Origin: Acidobacteriota bacterium
GTDB lineage: Bacteria > Acidobacteriota > Vicinamibacteria > Vicinamibacterales > 2-12-FULL-66-21
Direction of reading: 5' to 3'
Length of the DNA stretch: 7,964 nt
Assembly: GCA_020200195.1 (NCBI GenBank)
Contig: JAIVJE010000028.1
Coordinates: 1-7,964, forward strand
The position numbers were made by a program, and so were the translations under genes. Numbering within the stretch: the stretch's first letter is position 1; every line of letters begins with the position of its first letter. This document shows, one piece after another, positions 6,013-7,964 of this stretch. Under the pieces are notes generated by a model. That model saw only the letters and a program-made list of their open reading frames with translations, was not told the DNA's origin and did not search any database.

Positions 6013-6100
6013 GAGGCGCCTATCCTACCGCGCCATGGTGCCGGCGGCGCCGCCACGCAGGCCAGGAATTCTCAGCCGACTCATCGGCAAAATGACAACT
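6013..6100. other. Gap between the two GT-C genes
   Basis: This 88-nt gap holds a 12-bp perfect palindrome GGCGGCGCCGCC (6043-6054) and a 5-bp hairpin GCCGA/TCGGC with a 4-nt loop (6075-6088). On the minus strand, the direction of transcription, the hairpin is not followed by a T-run, so I see no intrinsic terminator. Co-transcription of the two glycosyltransferase genes is therefore the simpler reading. No promoter stands out. Confidence 0.35.
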
Positions 6101-7582
6101 CTACTTCGGGAACGCAGGGCCCTGGAACGGCGAACCCAGCGGTCGCGAATCTGACGTGAGAGCTCGATAGAGCGCGACGCCGCCCCCCTCCGCGACACGC
6201 TCGAACCCGTCCAGGAAATGCCGGTCGCGCTGTGACGCAGCAAACAACACGTCCCCGCCTTCGGCCCGCTCCTCGATTGCGACCCATCCGACGTGCCCGT
6301 GCGGTCCAGACGCGGCGTACGGCCACAACTCGCCGTTTCCCTCATGCAGGAAATCGTGGATGCGAAAGCCGGCGTGCGACAGGTCGTGCATGTAATGGGC
6401 GAGCGATCCCATGCTCATCATGATGGTCCGACCGTCGTAGTGATGTTTCAGGTACCTCGTGACAGCCTGCCGCTCCTCCTTGTTGCGCGCGTCGCGCAGT
6501 GATTCCGAGATCAGTGGCGAAGAGTGGTCGAGCGGCGGAGACTGGAGCAACACGCCACCGATAGTCAGTGCCGCCGCGAGGGAACGGATTCGAGGCGACA
6601 GCGTGGCGATCCCTCCAGCGGCGATTGCCGCGCACGCCGCCACGAGCGGCAACGCGTACCGGATCCGCAGTGGGTGTCCCTGCGCGTAGGCGTACCACGG
6701 GAGCGCGGCCGCGGCCGCCAGAGCAAGCAGCAACACCAGCGAGGCCAGCTGCCGCGCGCGCGCAAAGGCGACCGCGATCAACGTGGCGCCCGCATACGCG
6801 GACCAGACGAGCATGGTGCCGGAGAGTTGATATACCCCTTCGCGGACCTGCTCCCACGCCAACAGTGGCTGCCCGAGCGCCTTGTTTTCGGCGACGAAGA
6901 ACCCGCTGCTGATGAACCAGGCGCCGGTAGTCCAGCGGCTGTTCGCGATGAACGCGAGGAGTGCCACCGCGGGGTACCACGCCAGGTGCAGCGCGGCCCG
7001 CGCGGCCGCAGCGGGTGGTTCCGCTCTCCGCAGCAGAACCGCGACGGTCAGGGCAATCGCCGCCGCAGCGATCGGCCACGCCTCGTACCGCGTCAGGCAC
7101 GCCATGGCGAGTGCCCATCCGGCGGCACGCGGCGGCTCGCGTCCGCCGCGATCGAGCCACGACGCCGTCAGCGCGATCGACAGCAATGCGGTGGCAAACA
7201 GCAGCGGCTCTGTCATCGGCGTGCTCTGCAGGTACAGGATGTTCGGATTGCCCATCAGCAGCGCCGCCCCGGCAAAGGCGCCACTCCTCGAGCCGGTGGT
7301 GCGGACGATGAGCGACGCGAGCGCACCGACCGCGACTGCCATGCTGAGGATTGAGATTGCGATGCCGGATGCGCCCGTCCGGTACCACGAATCGATCTGC
7401 ACGGGCAGCATGTTGATCACGTGCGGCAGCGGCAACCAGACGGCGCCGATCTGTTGCCACCCAGGCGTGAGGCTGTCGAGAATGCGGCGCGAGACGACGA
7501 GGTGCGCCCGCGCGTCATAGTGGCTCAGCGCGAGGCCGGTCTGCGTGTAATACACCGCGGCGGCGGCGCCGGCCACGAGCAC
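6101..7582 (-). CDS. GT-C type polytopic membrane glycosyltransferase
   Basis: At least 493 residues with around ten hydrophobic segments up to about residue 348, then a soluble C-terminal domain (350-493). The first loop carries HYDARAHL (21-28) and GWQQIGAVWLPLPH (41-54), where Asp23 sits as the likely catalytic acid of a GT-C fold. TPMTEP (121-126), TRYEAW (164-169) and PLRIRYALPLV (304-314) resemble the loops of PMT/GT39-like enzymes. It probably transfers a sugar from a polyprenyl-phosphate donor outside the inner membrane; substrates are unknown. The start is doubtful. GTG at 7582 (or 7576) is the only standard start, has no Shine-Dalgarno sequence, and cuts into a hydrophobic helix whose in-frame continuation (PVAIVVAVVL) runs upstream to a TAG at 7645-7643. 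It is the first gene of the minus-strand glycosyltransferase pair and is divergent from the VTT protein gene. Confidence 0.82.
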   Translation of the reverse strand: MLVAGAAAAVYYTQTGLALSHYDARAHLVVSRRILDSLTPGWQQIGAVWLPLPHVINMLPVQIDSWYRTGASGIAISILSMAVAVGALASLIVRTTGSRSGAFAGAALLMGNPNILYLQSTPMTEPLLFATALLSIALTASWLDRGGREPPRAAGWALAMACLTRYEAWPIAAAAIALTVAVLLRRAEPPAAAARAALHLAWYPAVALLAFIANSRWTTGAWFISSGFFVAENKALGQPLLAWEQVREGVYQLSGTMLVWSAYAGATLIAVAFARARQLASLVLLLALAAAAALPWYAYAQGHPLRIRYALPLVAACAAIAAGGIATLSPRIRSLAAALTIGGVLLQSPPLDHSSPLISESLRDARNKEERQAVTRYLKHHYDGRTIMMSMGSLAHYMHDLSHAGFRIHDFLHEGNGELWPYAASGPHGHVGWVAIEERAEGGDVLFAASQRDRHFLDGFERVAEGGGVALYRALTSDSRPLGSPFQGPAFPK

Positions 7583-7639
7583 GACCGCGACAACGATGGC
7601 GACAGGTGCTGAGGGACGCGTCGTGTGCAGGACGCTTCT

Positions 7640-7649
7640 AGTCTACACT
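7640..7649. promoter_or_regulatory. Overlapping divergent -10-like boxes
   Basis: In the 75-nt divergent gap (7583-7657), TACACT (7644-7649, plus strand) lies 8 nt before the ATG of the VTT gene, and TAGACT (7645-7640, minus strand) faces the glycosyltransferase. The two share bases 7644-7645, so the two polymerases would compete. No good -35 hexamer is visible on either side. The plus-strand box gives a start within 1-2 nt of the ATG, though AGGAAAG directly before the ATG could also serve as a close Shine-Dalgarno sequence. Confidence 0.35.
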
Positions 7650-7657
7650 CAGGAAAG

Positions 7658-7964
7658 ATGAAGCGTCTTCTCGATTGGGTGCAGGGTTTTGCACTGTCAT
7701 TGGGTGGTCCGGGTCTGTTTTTGATCGCGTTTCTGGACTCCTCGCTACTCTCCTTTCCGGAAGTCACAGACCTCCTGATCGTCTGGCTCACGACACAGCA
7801 CAAGCAGCGGATGCTGTACTACGCATCCATGTCGACCATCGGTTCAGTGGCCGGCTGCTTCCTCCTTTACATGATTGCGCGAAAAGGTGGCGAGGCATTT
7901 CTGCGCAAACGCTTCCAGGCCGGACACGTCGATCGCGCAGTGCAGATCTTCCGGAGATATGGCC
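7658..7964 (+). CDS. VTT-domain (DedA/YqaA-like) membrane protein, 3' end beyond window
   Basis: I translated this from the ATG at 7658; 102 codons are visible and the frame is open at the right edge. The protein begins with a short amphipathic stretch (MKRLLDWVQGFALSLGG), then a hydrophobic re-entrant-like segment with FLDSSLLSFPEVTDLLIVWL (25-44), and then a helix with GSVAGCFLLYMIARKGG (62-78). It ends here in AVQIFRRYG, the Phe-x-Arg-x-Gly type motif of the VTT (SNARE-associated Golgi) domain. YqaA-like and DedA proteins are inner-membrane proteins, and some DedA members act in polyprenyl-phosphate or phospholipid translocation. AGGA lies only 3 nt before the ATG. The gene is transcribed divergently from the glycosyltransferases. 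The family is clear; the substrate is not. Confidence 0.88.
   Translation, partial: MKRLLDWVQGFALSLGGPGLFLIAFLDSSLLSFPEVTDLLIVWLTTQHKQRMLYYASMSTIGSVAGCFLLYMIARKGGEAFLRKRFQAGHVDRAVQIFRRYG

Noticed and set aside
6075..6088. Small hairpin considered as an intrinsic terminator
   Set aside because: Only a 5-bp stem, and no T-run downstream on either strand.
6342..7460. 372-codon minus-strand frame overlapping the GT-C gene, and a 276-codon plus-strand frame at 6524-7354
   Set aside because: Both are Arg/Ala/Gly-rich alternative frames without motifs. The 493-codon frame has membrane helices and GT-C loop motifs.
7525..7803. 92-codon minus-strand frame beginning inside the VTT gene, considered as an upstream start for the GT-C gene
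   Set aside because: It is in a different frame from the GT-C protein, opposes the VTT start, and its product (Arg/Ser/Pro-rich) has no membrane character.

Overview
This is a GC-rich, gene-dense bacterial chromosome segment with short intergenic gaps, frequent gene overlaps, GTG starts and mostly weak Shine-Dalgarno sequences. The outer-membrane-type beta-barrel (signal peptide, C-terminal Phe) points to a diderm. The gene set would fit an Acidobacteriota-like soil bacterium such as Vicinamibacteria, but this is inferred from general character only. No rRNA, tRNA, CRISPR array, insertion sequence or phage gene is visible, and no noncoding stretch exceeds 300 bases.

Layout. (1) Bases 1-2190, minus strand: a compact operon aroA > aroK > calcineurin-like phosphoesterase. 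aroA and aroK supply two late steps of the shikimate pathway. The aroA and aroK frames overlap by 14 nt, and the phosphoesterase follows aroK after a 6-nt gap and runs off the left edge. (2) Bases 2200-2324: a divergent control region. (3) Bases 2325-3591, plus strand: an RsbW-like GHKL ATP-binding protein overlapping by 8 nt an inositol-monophosphatase-family enzyme. (4) Bases 3592-3751: a noncoding gap with a sigma-54-like -24/-12 element and a 7-bp dyad. (5) Bases 3752-4495, plus strand: a small outer-membrane beta-barrel protein with signal peptide. (6) Bases 4492-7582, minus strand: two GT-C type polytopic glycosyltransferases. The downstream one is divided by a single in-frame TAA into 343-codon and 162-codon parts. 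(7) Bases 7583-7657: a second divergent promoter region. (8) Base 7658 to the right edge, plus strand: the N-terminal part of a VTT/DedA (YqaA-like) membrane protein.

How the parts may work together: the right half looks like an envelope locus. GT-C enzymes usually take sugars from polyprenyl-phosphate donors, and DedA/VTT proteins have been linked to polyprenyl-phosphate recycling, so a shared lipid-carrier role is plausible but inferred. The left half is ordinary metabolism. I see no defence system or clearly new system. The observations most worth checking are the in-frame stop inside the glycosyltransferase, the uncertain start of the other glycosyltransferase, the sigma-54-like promoter plus hairpin before the barrel gene, and the coupled RsbW-like/IMPase pair.
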